From Ephydatia muelleri (lineage: Eukaryota; Porifera; Demospongiae; Spongillida; Spongillidae): a stretch of DNA of 64,000 bases. The position numbers and the translations under genes were made by a program. The DNA is taken from the NCBI GenBank assembly GCA_013339895.1, contig JABACO010000021.1, positions 1-64,000 of the forward strand. The letters run 5' to 3'. Positions 9,036 to 19,259 of this stretch are shown here, one piece after another (position 1 is the stretch's first letter; each line of letters opens with the position of its first letter). The notes beneath the pieces are model-generated. The model was not told where the DNA came from and searched no databases. It saw only the letters and a program-made list of their open reading frames with translations.

Positions 9036-11666
9036 ATGACCACACGATCTGGGCGTAAATATAACAGTGTCGTAGCACAACCTCAACGAGAGACAGCGGA
9101 TATGGGTGAAACGTCGGAGGCAATTGCAGCAATGCAAGAACTCTTCAGGAACCTTCTTGATGAGAGAAAGAAGCGAGAAGAGGAGGAGGCGCGCCGACGT
9201 GAGCAGGAGCGACTAGAGCGCGAAGAAGAGAGGAAAAGACTAGAGGCACAGTGGGAGAGAGAACGTCAGGAGCACATAGCGGAAAAGGAACGTGAGAGGC
9301 AGAGAAGAGAGGAAGACTTAAGGATTCGTGACCAGGAGCTACGGGCTCAGATGGAGCTGTTTGCAAAGATGGTCGAGTCCAAGAAGGCTGAATCGTCGTC
9401 GGGAGCAAGTAGCCGTGCTGCGGATGGGGAACTCCGCGTGGTGAAACTCGCCGATCGGGATGATAATGAAGCTTACCTCACCACGTTCGAGCGTTTAATG
9501 TCGGCGTACAACATCCCGAAGGATCGATGGATCTTCAAACTGGCGCCTCAACTGTCTGGTAAGGCACAACAGGCCTATGCAGCGCTGACCACGGAGGATG
9601 CATTGGAATACGACGGGGTGAAAGCAGCGATCCTGAGGCGGTATGACATCACCGAGGAGACGTACCGTCAGCGTTTCAGGGAAATCACCAAGAATGTGGT
9701 TGAGTCACATCGAGATGTGTCTATTCGTTTGGGGGACCTGGCTAACAAATGGCTCAAGGGTTTGACTACTGTGGAGCAGGTCAAGGAAGCTATTGTCCTG
9801 GAACAGCTACTCTATACCCTGGGTCCCTCTGTTCGAGTGTGGGTTAAAGAGCGGAAGCCGAAGACAGCTCTGGAGGCAGGACAACTGGCAGATGACTACT
9901 CTGAGGCCAGGAAGCAGACTGCCAAGGAGAGTAGACCAGGGGTGGATCTGGCTTCACCAGCTTCCAGTGAGAAACCCACTCGTCATGATCAGGAGCAGCC
10001 TGACAAGGAGGAAGGCGACAAGAGGTCAGCAAAGGAGAGGCACTACTCTAGGTCTGGGTACCAAAACAAGGATCACCACTCCCACGTGACCTGTTACAAT
10101 TGTGGTAGGCAGGGGCACTTTGCTTCAAGATGTCCTGAAAAGGCCATGTATTGTGGTGATAGCCTACGTCACAAAGCAGCTCTGCAGAAGGCTGGCGTGG
10201 TTGAAGGACAGATGGTGGAGGACATTGTTCTGGACACAGGATGCTCAAAGACCCTCATCCACCATGCCCTGGTACCTCGGAAAAAGATGTTGCAAGGAGA
10301 GGCGGTCACCATTCGGTGTGCTCATGGGGACAACGCACTGTACCCACTTGCAATGGTTGATCTGGTGGTGGATGGAGTCCCACTGACGGTGGAGGCAGCA
10401 GTATCCAAAACACTTCCAGTGTCGGTTTTGCTGGGCACAGATGTACCCGAACTTGTGCGATTTTTGAGAACCGACTCCAAAGACAGTAGGAACTTTGGAG
10501 GGTGTGAGGCACTGATGATGGTAACACGAGCAGGAGCAAAGAAGCGAGAAGCGGAGAAAGAAATCCAACGGCAGAAGGAGGAAGAATCAGAAGTGAGACC
10601 AACACCAATAGCGAGTGAACTGGCAGAGGAGGTGCAGAGGGAAGAGGAACTCCCAATAGAGGTGAACCCAGAGCGGTGTTCCTTGGATGAGGAACTATTT
10701 AGTGGAGGGCGGCCCAGAGTTAAGTTGACCAGAAGCCAGAAGAGGATGCAGAGGAGACAACACCAGCGGGACATACCAGTGGGAGCACTTGACATGTCGG
10801 CAGTAGAACTCCAGAAGCTGCAGGAGACAGACCCTTCACTGGCTCAGGTCAGATCTATGTGTGGCACCAGGAAGCCACAAGAGTCGGAGTCACACTACCT
10901 TAACTCTGAGGGGTTATTGTTTCGGCGATGGATCCAGAGGCGGGGGAAACCAGAATCTGCAGTGGAACAGCTGGTACTACCCACGCAGTGTCGTAAGGCA
11001 GTACTGCAGCTGGCACATGAGGTGCCCCTTGCAGCGCACTTGGGCAAAAACAAGACAGCGAAGAGGATCCTCAGGCGTTTCTACTGGCCTACTCTGTATA
11101 GGGACGTGGAGGAGTTCTGCAAGTGCTGTCGTATCTGCCAGAAAGCATCAAGGCTGAAGGGAAGCAAGGCTCCCCTCATTCCAGTGACTGAGCCTTTCCG
11201 ACGGGTGGCAATGGATATTGTTGGACCACTGCCCAGAACGAAGTTGGGAAATCGCTACATATTAGTGATGAGCGATTATGCCACACGCTATCCGGAAGCA
11301 GTCCCGGTGAAAGCTATAGACGCGGAGCATATCGCAGAGGAGCTGGTGAAGATCTTTGCAAGGGTTGGCATACCTGAGGAGATCTTGACGGACCAGGGAA
11401 GCAACTTCACATCGCAGCTACTGGCAGAGATCTACCAACTGCTACATGTGCACCCAATACGGACTACTCCTTACCATCCACAGACGGACGGGCTGGTGGA
11501 GAGGTTCAACAAGACCTTAAAGGAGATGCTGAGGAAGGTGGCTGCAGATGACGGGGCAAACTGGGACAAGTGGGTGCCGTACCTACTATTTGCCTATCGA
11601 GAAGTCCCCCAGGATTCCACGGGTTTTTCCCCCTTTGAGCTTCTGTATGGTCGTGCAGTACGCTGA
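9036..11666 (+). CDS. gag-pol: Gag-protease-integrase polyprotein, up to in-frame TGA
   Basis: 876 residues from the first ATG after the primer site. Residues 30-105 are a highly charged coiled coil rich in Glu and Arg. Residues about 207-292 resemble a SCAN domain (KWLKG, VEQVKEAIVLEQLL, VWVKERKPKTA, LADDY). The zinc knuckle CX2CX4HX4C uses C353, C356, H361 and C366. The aspartic protease motif VLDTGCSKTLI has its Asp at 400. Integrase has the HHCC finger (HLGKNKTAKRILRRFYWP, CKCCRICQ) and the catalytic D727, D786 and E822 (D-x58-D-x35-E). The frame ends at TGA 11664-11666, inside the integrase linker, and the same frame stays open to 13523. It makes the capsid and the enzymes for maturation and integration. 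The TGA is either a disabling mutation or a suppressible stop. Confidence 0.95.
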   Translation: MTTRSGRKYNSVVAQPQRETADMGETSEAIAAMQELFRNLLDERKKREEEEARRREQERLEREEERKRLEAQWERERQEHIAEKERERQRREEDLRIRDQELRAQMELFAKMVESKKAESSSGASSRAADGELRVVKLADRDDNEAYLTTFERLMSAYNIPKDRWIFKLAPQLSGKAQQAYAALTTEDALEYDGVKAAILRRYDITEETYRQRFREITKNVVESHRDVSIRLGDLANKWLKGLTTVEQVKEAIVLEQLLYTLGPSVRVWVKERKPKTALEAGQLADDYSEARKQTAKESRPGVDLASPASSEKPTRHDQEQPDKEEGDKRSAKERHYSRSGYQNKDHHSHVTCYNCGRQGHFASRCPEKAMYCGDSLRHKAALQKAGVVEGQMVEDIVLDTGCSKTLIHHALVPRKKMLQGEAVTIRCAHGDNALYPLAMVDLVVDGVPLTVEAAVSKTLPVSVLLGTDVPELVRFLRTDSKDSRNFGGCEALMMVTRAGAKKREAEKEIQRQKEEESEVRPTPIASELAEEVQREEELPIEVNPERCSLDEELFSGGRPRVKLTRSQKRMQRRQHQRDIPVGALDMSAVELQKLQETDPSLAQVRSMCGTRKPQESESHYLNSEGLLFRRWIQRRGKPESAVEQLVLPTQCRKAVLQLAHEVPLAAHLGKNKTAKRILRRFYWPTLYRDVEEFCKCCRICQKASRLKGSKAPLIPVTEPFRRVAMDIVGPLPRTKLGNRYILVMSDYATRYPEAVPVKAIDAEHIAEELVKIFARVGIPEEILTDQGSNFTSQLLAEIYQLLHVHPIRTTPYHPQTDGLVERFNKTLKEMLRKVAADDGANWDKWVPYLLFAYREVPQDSTGFSPFELLYGRAVR

Positions 11667-13523
11667 CCATTAGACATACTGAAGGAGTCATGGAAGGAAC
11701 CAAATAAGTGCGGTGATAATGTGGTCTCCTATGTGTTGGCAATGCAGGACAAGCTGGCAACAATGGCTGAGATGGTTAAGGGCAACTTGGAGAGAGCACA
11801 GCAAAAGCAGAAATTATGGTACGATCAAAACGCCCGACAGAGGGAACTGAAACCAGGTGATCTTGTGCTGGTGCTACTCCCGACCTCCAGCAGCTCATTG
11901 ACGGCCCAGTGGAAGGGGCCTTATCCTGTTCTGCACAAAGCCAGCAGTGTCAACTATGTGGTGGACATGCATGATACTCGGAAGAGGGAGAGGACCTTCC
12001 ACATCAATATGCTTAAAAAGTGGAATACACCTACCTATGGGAACTACTGGGCTGATGTGGATGACGAAGAAAGTTCGGAGGATGATATCCCAGAGTGGAG
12101 AGGTAGTGAGAAAGGTGAACCAACTGTGGGGGATCAGTTATCAGCAGTCCAGAAGTCTCAGCTGAACAAGGTGTTAGAGACATTCTCAGATGTGATGAGC
12201 AGTATCCCAGGACGTACCACAGAGATGGAACACCAAGTGACTACCACAGGGACAAGGCCAGTCAGACTACCACCATACCGGTTACCTCACGCTTACCGAG
12301 ACCTGGTAGAAAAGGAGATAAAGGAGATGCTCGTGGCAGGAGTCATAGAACCTTCTTCTAGTGAGTGGGCATCACCCATTGTACTGGTGGGCAAGAAGGA
12401 TGGCACTCTTCATTTTTGTATTGACTACCGCAGGCTGAACAGCGAGTCACTGGCTGATGCGTACCCCATGCCGAGGATTGACGATTTGATTGATCGGTTG
12501 AGAAAGGCAAGGTACATCAGTACCCTAGACCTCACTCGTGGGTACTGGCAGGTACCAATGGCAAAGGCATCGAGGCACCTAACAGCGTTCACAACGCCTT
12601 TTGGCCTCTTCCAGTTTAGGGTGATGCCTTTTGGCCTTCAGGGGGCTCCAGCAACATTTCAGCGGCTCATGGACAAGGTCCTGCAAGGTCTGGAGGACTA
12701 TGCAGCTGCTTACATTGATGACCTTGTGATACACAGTACCACTTGGGAGGAACACTTGACACAGATACAGACAGTGTTCCAGCACCTACGACTGGCGGGG
12801 CTCACGGCAAAGCCCCAGAAGTGCCAGTTAGGAATGTCAAGATGTGTGTATCTTGGACATGTGGTGGGCAGTGGCCTGGTACAACCTGAGAGGAGTAAGA
12901 TGCAAGGTGTGGAGTCTTTTCCCACTCCTACTACTAAGAAGCAGGTTCGGTGTTTCCTTGGAATGACTGGCTACTACAGAAAGTTCATCCCGGACTATGC
13001 CAGTATTGCAGCACCTCTAACAGACCTCACAAAGAATGCGGCACCGAATCAGGTGGTGTGGACAGACAGATGCGAGGGCTCATTTCAGAAGCTCAAGAGC
13101 CTACTGTGCAGAGAACCTGTCCTGCGTAGCCCTGATTTCACTAAGGAGTTTGTTCTGCAAACTGACGCCTCAGATGTGGGTGTAGGTGCAGTTCTGAGTC
13201 AGCTGGATGAGGAAGGGCCAGACCACCCAGTGGCCTACTACAGCAGGAAACTACTCGCCAGAGAACAGAAATACGCTACCATAGAGAAAGAGTGTCTGGC
13301 CATTAAATTGGCCACACAGGCATTTAGAGTATATCTGCTGGGAAGACCCTTCATAATCCAGACAGACCATCGAGCACTAGAATGGCTGGACCGACTTAGA
13401 GAGAACAATGCGAAACTCTCAAGGTGGAGCATTGCATTGCAACCCTTCAAGTTCCAAGTCCGCCATCGGCCTGGAAAGGACAACGGCAATGCCGACTGCC
13501 TTTCCCGACTCCCGACAGAATGA
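11667..13523 (+). CDS. pol: Integrase C-terminus, reverse transcriptase, RNase H
   Basis: Same frame as the upstream ORF; the first ATG is at 11721. Counting from it, the integrase GPY/F module follows a linker (G66-P67-Y68, with WYDQNARQRELKPGDLVLV before it). Then comes RT with WASPIVLVGKKDG, IDYRRLN, the first catalytic Asp at 270 (ISTLDLTRGYWQ), MPFGLQGAPATFQRLM and YIDD (Asp 333, 334). RNase H follows with LQTDASDVGVGAVLSQ (Asp 482), IEKECLAIKLA, QTDHRALEWL and a terminal GNADCLSRL. All catalytic residues are present. The stop lies 27 bp before the 3' LTR. The part before the ATG could only be made by reading through the TGA. Confidence 0.95.
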   Translation, partial: PLDILKESWKEPNKCGDNVVSYVLAMQDKLATMAEMVKGNLERAQQKQKLWYDQNARQRELKPGDLVLVLLPTSSSSLTAQWKGPYPVLHKASSVNYVVDMHDTRKRERTFHINMLKKWNTPTYGNYWADVDDEESSEDDIPEWRGSEKGEPTVGDQLSAVQKSQLNKVLETFSDVMSSIPGRTTEMEHQVTTTGTRPVRLPPYRLPHAYRDLVEKEIKEMLVAGVIEPSSSEWASPIVLVGKKDGTLHFCIDYRRLNSESLADAYPMPRIDDLIDRLRKARYISTLDLTRGYWQVPMAKASRHLTAFTTPFGLFQFRVMPFGLQGAPATFQRLMDKVLQGLEDYAAAYIDDLVIHSTTWEEHLTQIQTVFQHLRLAGLTAKPQKCQLGMSRCVYLGHVVGSGLVQPERSKMQGVESFPTPTTKKQVRCFLGMTGYYRKFIPDYASIAAPLTDLTKNAAPNQVVWTDRCEGSFQKLKSLLCREPVLRSPDFTKEFVLQTDASDVGVGAVLSQLDEEGPDHPVAYYSRKLLAREQKYATIEKECLAIKLATQAFRVYLLGRPFIIQTDHRALEWLDRLRENNAKLSRWSIALQPFKFQVRHRPGKDNGNADCLSRLPTE

Positions 13524-13531
13524 CTTCTGTC

Positions 13532-13550
13532 GAGGAGAAGGGGGAGGGAA
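13532..13550 (+). promoter_or_regulatory. Polypurine tract
   Basis: An all-purine run (GAGGAGAAGGGGGAGGGAA) abuts the 3' LTR. In LTR elements this primes plus-strand DNA synthesis. Confidence 0.9.
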
Positions 13551-13805
13551 TGTGGCGGACTGAACAGTTTATGTTGTAATGGGGATTTTCCCCACGGCCC
13601 AATTGTTGTATTGTGCGCGGGCGAAGACACCCCGCGGTGTAGCGCAGCGGGGGGGGCGCTTTGTCCTAGCCGCATTATTGTGCACACCTATATATGTGTA
13701 TGGCGTGTGTATTGAGTATGCTTGTGCAGTATTACTGTTCAGAGTTGCCGTTTCCCTGTCATTGAGGGTATTTACTTGGTCGGGTCGTGCGTTCAGTCCT
13801 TTACA
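13551..13805 (+). repeat. 3' LTR
   Basis: 255 bp, same TGTGGC start and TTTACA end as the 5' LTR. The target duplication GAATG follows at 13806-13810. Confidence 0.97.
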
Positions 13806-14227
13806 GAATGAGAATTGCAGTGTTCACAACAACAGATGAGTCTGACCATTACTGCAAGACTCCTCTACAGAAGATACTGTAAACACGAGGACCAGATTTA
13901 ACCTTCCCTCTTTCGAAGAACAAATTTAACCTGCCATCATATAGAGCAGAAATGGCTTGGGACTTGTGGAAAGCACATTCTGGTTCTTTGGTAAGTCATC
14001 AATGGAAGTGGTATCTGCTCGGCTATTAAAGATATCTGAGGAATGAAGGTGGAGCCTGACACTGCAAAAGAAGCTGCATCGGCTGCTGAGATGCCCACTG
14101 GAATTCCAGAGGAAAGCAACACCGCCCAAGGGAATTCCAGAGGAAAGCAACACCAAAGAGAGAAGTAGAACGAGATCTTCTCTGTGATTTGACACAGACA
14201 ATGGCCTCACCATGACTCACTAATAGC

Positions 14228-14691
14228 AATGGGTCGGAGGACTGGGAGAATGCCAGATTTATTTTTGTACAAGGCTGTTAATTTACCGCCAGCAAAGATA
14301 AATGCACAATACGGGGGGACCACATGGTGCTGACTTAAGACAAAAACAAATGAAGCTTCACAAAGTAAAAGGAGAGTACTTGCAGTATTGGATGAGATCC
14401 ATCAAATCAATAGGAATAAATATATATGCTACCTACACAGAACATGTATCGGCACTGCTAATGGGTCGGAGGACTGGGAGAATGCCAGATTTATTTTTGT
14501 ACAAGGCTGTTAATTTACCGCCAGCAAAGATAAATGCACAATCCGGGGGGACCACATGGTGCTGACTTAAGACAAAAACAAATGAAGCTTCACAAAGTAA
14601 AAGGAGAGTACTTGCAGTATTGGATGAGATCCATCAAATCAATAGGAATAAATATATATGCTACCTACACAGAACATGTATCGGCACTGCT
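14228..14691 (+). repeat. 232-bp perfect-register tandem duplication
   Basis: The 232-bp unit at 14228-14459 is repeated at 14460-14691. I see a single difference (AATACGGG versus AATCCGGG), so the duplication is recent. Other copies of the block (near 21.4-21.7 kb) have one unit. Confidence 0.9.
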
Positions 14692-15119
14692 TGATATGTC
14701 ACACAACAAACGGGAAGAGAAAAGCGAACGGTGGGCTAATAAAATGCTTTTATTGCCACCCATCATGACACGTGAACACAGAGAGAGAATACCACCAGTT
14801 CCCCAAGGTTGGGGGGGAAACTTAAAGGGCTTAGGTCCAAATGTTTGTGTGAACAAAGAAAGTTCATGAGTGGGTGTAGCTGGAGGGACATGAAGGTAGG
14901 GTAGGGATTCTATGGCTCTAGTCTGGATGTGTGGTGACTGTTACAAGCTACATGTAGTCTAGGTGGTGCTTGCAGTGTTTAACTTGGTCTTTCGGCTTGT
15001 GTGTGGAGCTGGGTGGCACCCGGGCGGCTTTGGGGATTTGATTATTGGGTTTTTGTGCAGCTGGTTTCCAGTCTTGTGCATGGCTTTGGGTCTCAGATAG
15101 GCAACTGGATACACTTCTC

Positions 15120-15927
15120 CATTTCTGTTTTTGTGGATGGTCACTGCCAATTTCTGTCTTGGGATAGTGGGAGGGGTGGGTCCTCGACACCATTAGGGGT
15201 TTGATGGGTTTCAGGGTTACATGGGGTGGTAGGTCTTGGGGAAGTGGAGGGGGAGGGTTCTCTATTTCAGTAGGGGATAAATGGGTCAGAGGGGTTACAT
15301 GGGATGGTAGGGTCCTGGGGTGGTTGGAGAGAGGGTTGTCGACTCCATTAGGGGTTAGCTGGGTTTCAGGGATTAGATGGAGTAGTGGGAGAGGAGTAGT
15401 GGGAGGGGAGAGGAGGGTTCTTTATTCCAGCAGGCGATGAAAGGTTCAGAGGTGTTACATGGGATGGTGGGTCCTGGGGTGGTGGGAGAGGGGTGGTGAG
15501 AGAGAGGTGGTGGGAGAGGGGTAGTGGAAGAGGAGGGTTCTTCATTCCAGTAGGGGATAAATGGGTCAGAGGGGTTACATGGGATGGTGGGTCCTGGGGT
15601 GGTGGGAGAATGATATTGTCTACTCTGTCAGAGGTTGGAAGGATCTCATGGGATGGGGAGGTCTTGTGGTAGTGGAAGGGATGGGGAGGTCTTGGGGTAG
15701 TGGAGGGGGAGTGTCCTGGACTCCATCAGGGGTTAGCTTGGTGTCGAGGAATACATGGGGTGGGGGTAGGGGTGTTGGGGTAGTGGGAAAGGAGACTCCT
15801 CAACTCCATTTGGGGTTAGCTGGGTTTCAGGGATTACATGGGGTGGGGGATCTCGGTGCGTTGTAAGATTGAAGTTCTTACCAGTGGTTGGGTTTGCCTG
15901 GACTAGACTGGCTATGGGGTGGTAGAT

Positions 15928-15960
<33 letters not shown>

Positions 15961-15985
15961 GGGGCTTGACTTTGGCTGGGGTTTC
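15120..15985. repeat. G-rich module array with 31-bp poly-G
   Basis: Imperfect modules of the G-rich repeat (GGGGTTACATGGGATGG, GTCCTGGGGTGGTGGGAG). A run of 31 G lies at 15928-15958, where the sister copy at 22.53 kb has only GGTAGGGGGAGTTGGGG, so the run arose by slippage here. G-quadruplex formation is likely on the plus strand. Confidence 0.85.
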
Positions 15986-16254
15986 CTGGATTGGAGGATT
16001 TATATGAGATGGGATGTCTCGGGGTGGTAGAATTGTTGGATTGGTAGGGCTACCCAGGGTGATTGTTGGGTTATCCTCATGGTTGGTAACAGTGGATTGG
16101 GGGTGGCAAGTTTGTGGGGCATGTTTTTGCAGAGTTTTCAGCAGGAGAGGCTGATGGGTGTTCTGAGGTGGAGGGGTTTATCATTATACTTAGTCCATGT
16201 CTCATGTGGAGGTGAGGTATTGGCCACATAACTTTTTTTCATCAGCTGCTGTGT

Positions 16255-16480
16255 GGTGGGTGGGGTAACTTCCATGATAATAATAACATCAAAAACTCCG
16301 TGTTTGTTAAACTGTTCATACAGGACCCTTCTAGGTAGGTCGTTAGATGTGTAATTTTCGCAATGCTGCTTCATTTAGTCCCTCAACGTAGATCTCATTT
16401 GTCCTACGTACTACATTTTGCAGACATTGCATTCAAGGATATACTGTACATGATGCTTTGCTGTCGCAACCCAATCTACC
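16255..16480 (-). pseudogene. GIY-YIG endonuclease remnant (Penelope-like type), copy 1
   Basis: Minus-strand reading gives HHVQYILECNVCKM, a stop, YVGQMRSTLR, another stop, then MKQHCENYTSNDLPRRVLY and NKHGVFDVIII. The CxxC-x(2-3)-YVGQ and R-x-H pattern is that of the GIY-YIG domain in Penelope-like elements. The two stops make it non-functional. The same fragment recurs at 22860-23065. Confidence 0.65.
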
Positions 16481-16914
16481 TCTGATGTAGATGCATTGTT
16501 TGGTGGTATTTCAGATGTAACAGGTGTAGGTGTTTTATGGGGACTTTGGGAGAGGTGGCACATCCCCAGATGTTGCACCTGGTTGCGAGACAGGGTATGT
16601 ATAACTTCTTGGTGGTGTCAGGGATGTTGGTTTTGTCATGTCTGTGTCAGTCAAAGGAGCCCTACACAATGGGAACTACATCAGCAGATACACCACCAAT
16701 CAGTAGCAGTCAAAAATCTTGTATCACCAGCGATTCTATAGGTATGGACTTCATGCCAATGCACATTGGGTACTTAACATATTAGCTGAGCCAGTAGTTA
16801 TTCAATTTTGTAACAGTTCAACCAAAACCGACAACTTTTTACTACCGAGTTGTTCAGACACATTGGTAATGACTACCATCAATAAGTGACCTATTCAGAA
16901 ATTGTGCTGACAAA

Positions 16915-17755
16915 TTGAGCTAGCCAAACACTATGTCCCTATGAGAGGAAAGCCAGTTTTGGTGCCATTGAACAAACAACAGGTGAAAGACAAGTACCCA
17001 CTTCTCTCAGTTAATCAAGTTCAGAATAGCCCATCAAGATGTACAATATTCTCCACACTAGACCTACAAGTAGGGTATTGGCAACTTCCAGATCCAGATA
17101 TCCAGCAGAAACACATATACCATCCATACTATATGTACTACCTGGACTAGGATTAGCCAGATGTCATTTAGATTCACAGAAGCCCCACAATATTTACCGA
17201 GACTAATGAACAAGACATTTCGTGAGTTTTCAGATAATGAAACTCACACCATCCATTTAGAACAGAATGTTTCAGAGAATCACGGATTGCTATTAAAAAA
17301 ATCAACTGTCAATTTGGAAATGAAAAAGTGATAATCTGGGCCACATCTTTTTAGCAGGTAAAATGAGCCTTGATGAGAACGTTGCTGCAGCGAGACCTCC
17401 AATGATGCTTATGAATTTCGTCAGTTTTTAGGACTGCCATGCTATTATTGATGGTGTGTACTAAGGTTTGCATTTCCTCTGAATAACCTGATACAGAAGG
17501 GATAGAGTACCATACTCTTGGTACAGTGACTTTGGAAAGGCATTGTTGACTGTTCTTGCTTACTCTAAATTTGGAGCTGATGAAGGTGTTTACACTTGCA
17601 AGTGCAGTAAGTATTGGAGCTGTACTCCCTCCAGTCTGTTGCTCATGCGAGTCAGGCACTGAAGAAATGCTTAGCAAAATTATAGTGTCATGTTTGGCAA
17701 TTGTCTATGCCACAAAGTACCTACTTGGATGGCTGTTTGATTTTCTGTGCTGAAA
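16915..17755 (+). pseudogene. Decayed Gypsy RT/RNase H, copy 1
   Basis: Fragments in shifting frames resemble Gypsy pol: VPLNKQQVKDKYPL (template-binding region), TIFSTLDLQVGYWQLP (the first catalytic Asp region of RT), a degraded FxMPFGFTEAPQxFxRLMNK around 17155-17215, and FTLASAVSIGAVL with CLAIVYATKYLLG (RNase H) at 17583-17740. Multiple frameshifts. It is unrelated in detail to the complete element at 8714-13805 and must belong to another Gypsy lineage. Confidence 0.7.
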
Positions 17756-18780
17756 GCCGTTGAAGTGGGGCAAGGTCTTTCAGAATGACAAAGGGCTGCT
17801 GTGCAGGTGGGCTCTGGCATTCCAAGAACACGATTTCACTATCTAAATATCATAATGAAGTCATCGCAGGACATTGTGTTCCTAGCTGTATGGATGGCAA
17901 TGGTGGTCATGCATTGGAGCTTCAGTTTGTTATCTTCCTTTGTTGCTGAATGCATTTGATTATGAAGAGGGAGCTCACCCTTAAAAAGGTGAACCTATGA
18001 AGAGGGAGCTTACCCAAGTGATGCATTTGCGTATGTCTACTTATAAAAAGTGTCCATTACAGAGAGGTAGTGTAGATCTACAGTAGTGACCAGGTGAACT
18101 ATTCCATCATTATTTGAGTCAAAACTATCAGAGGCAGTGGTCATGTCACATGCTACTCTACTACATCAAGGATTGTGGAAGAAGTAATCAGCTACCTCAA
18201 GTGATGACTACCCTAGATTGATGTTAACACCTCAACTGTGGAGGGCTTGGGGGTGATCTATTACTACAGTGGTGTAAAGCTGATGAGAATTACATACCAA
18301 AAGAATTAAGAACTCCTAAATATATAAATGCAATGTGCACGCATGCACAGCCTGACCACCGGTCATACAGAAATACTTGAAGTAGTCATCAGGTACAATT
18401 TGATGGTGTGGGCTGAGGAGAATGCGTTCACATGACCCATGCAAGCAGACTAACTGGTTGTACCCTTCCGGGATGACATACAGAATATGCCTTTTGTTTT
18501 CTAGCTCTTGGCGATGGGAGTTGAAAGTTCCTGTCCGTCTACACTAACTAACCCCTTCCACCTGTACTCTTAGGTGTCCGACAAACTCACCTCCTCATCC
18601 ACCTCGTCATCCACCATTAATGAGTGAATCGTGACTGAGAGCCAAGTCTGGGGGTCCAAGACACTACATCCTCCTCTCATTTTAATACGCAAGTTATCTG
18701 TCACATATGCTAGATACATGTAAATAATTTCTGCATGACGTAATCATTTCACTCGTAAAGAATCAGCTGTGTGCTTCATA
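17756..18780. other. Tail of duplicated block, no gene
   Basis: Matches about 25960-26880. It contains CTTCCTTTGTTGCTGAATGCATTTG (17935), a string that also appears in reverse orientation in each tandem unit at 30.5-35.9 kb, so the two repeat systems share ancestry. No intact frame. Confidence 0.5.
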
Positions 18781-18921
18781 TTTCAAAGTTAGAAATAGCT
18801 GTCGTTCCTCTACCAGTGAGAAGACGGGACATACGTGCCAAATAGCAATAACTGTCTTCCTCCCTCTCTCTTGCATTTCCGACATCCCCCTCCCAAACAA
18901 TAATACTTCGCGCACTGCCTC

Positions 18922-19217
18922 ATGCAGCCTCTTACAAGACGGCAGCTGAAAGAAACACTCCTATCCATGTTCGACCAGGGAGACGCAGACAGCCTCTGCT
19001 GTTTCCAGTGCCACGGGACGTTTACGCAGGTGAATGTGCATGCACAGGCGTACCGAGGCGTTTCTGCTGGTTGAATAACCGGGATTTATTTTACATTCTT
19101 GTTTTCCTCAGGGTACTAGAGCATCCGTGCTCAATGCCCTGTCACCCCGTGGCGCTGTGCAGAGGCGCTGCGTCTCCCAAGCTCAGCGGTACTACAAGCA
19201 TGTACAGCGCGCCCATG
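18922..19217 (+). pseudogene. Truncated duplicate (two coding exons) of the gene at 41607-42212
   Basis: Exon 18922-19029 (MQPLTRRQLKETLLSMF ... FTQ) is followed by a GT..AG intron of 82 bp and exon 19112-19217 (GTRASVLNALSPRGAVQRR ... QRAHG). Splice phases and the 106-bp second exon match the minus-strand gene exactly. Upstream sequence (18785-18921) is homologous too, but the ATG of the first mini-exon is ATA here and the exon is disrupted. The last exon is missing: after about 19245 the sequence passes into the interspersed repeat. Differences are mainly synonymous or conservative, which suggests the ancestor was under selection. I read this as a partial copy that lost its start and 3' end. 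Confidence 0.7.
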
Positions 19218-19259
19218 GTCAGTGTATAAGACAACTGAAGAAAAGAATAGAGCACAGCA

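Larger units (their letters stand above)
8714..13805 (+). mobile_element. Full-length Ty3/Gypsy-class LTR retrotransposon, Gmr1-like order
   Basis: A 5092-bp element bounded by LTRs of 256 and 255 bp that differ only by three single-base indels, with TG..CA ends, a primer-site candidate, a polypurine tract and a 5-bp target duplication. The internal region reads as one long frame (9036-13523) broken by a single TGA at 11664-11666. Domain order is Gag (coiled coil, SCAN-like segment, zinc knuckle), protease, integrase, then RT and RNase H. Integrase before RT is the copia-like order known in the Gmr1 branch of Gypsy elements, whose Gag is the established source of the vertebrate SCAN domain. 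LTR identity implies recent insertion. Confidence 0.97.
13811..18730. repeat. Duplicated mosaic block, copy 1
   Basis: Continues the repeat interrupted by the retrotransposon. It matches 21175-26880 in the same order: a low-G segment (13811-14230), a small ORF-like region with DEIHQIN-type coding traces (14300-14870), the G-rich modules (15120-15980), a GIY-YIG remnant, a decayed Gypsy RT/RNase H, and a tail with CCACCTCGTCATCCACC near 18600. Divergence is modest (point changes and small indels throughout), so this is an old segmental duplication rather than an assembly duplicate. Confidence 0.8.

Noticed and set aside
9145..13687. Minus-strand and alternative-frame ORFs inside the LTR element
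   Set aside because: Shadows of gag-pol; none matches a known accessory or envelope protein.
8714..13805. An env-bearing endogenous retrovirus
   Set aside because: Only 27 bp separate the RNase H stop from the 3' LTR, so there is no room for an envelope gene.
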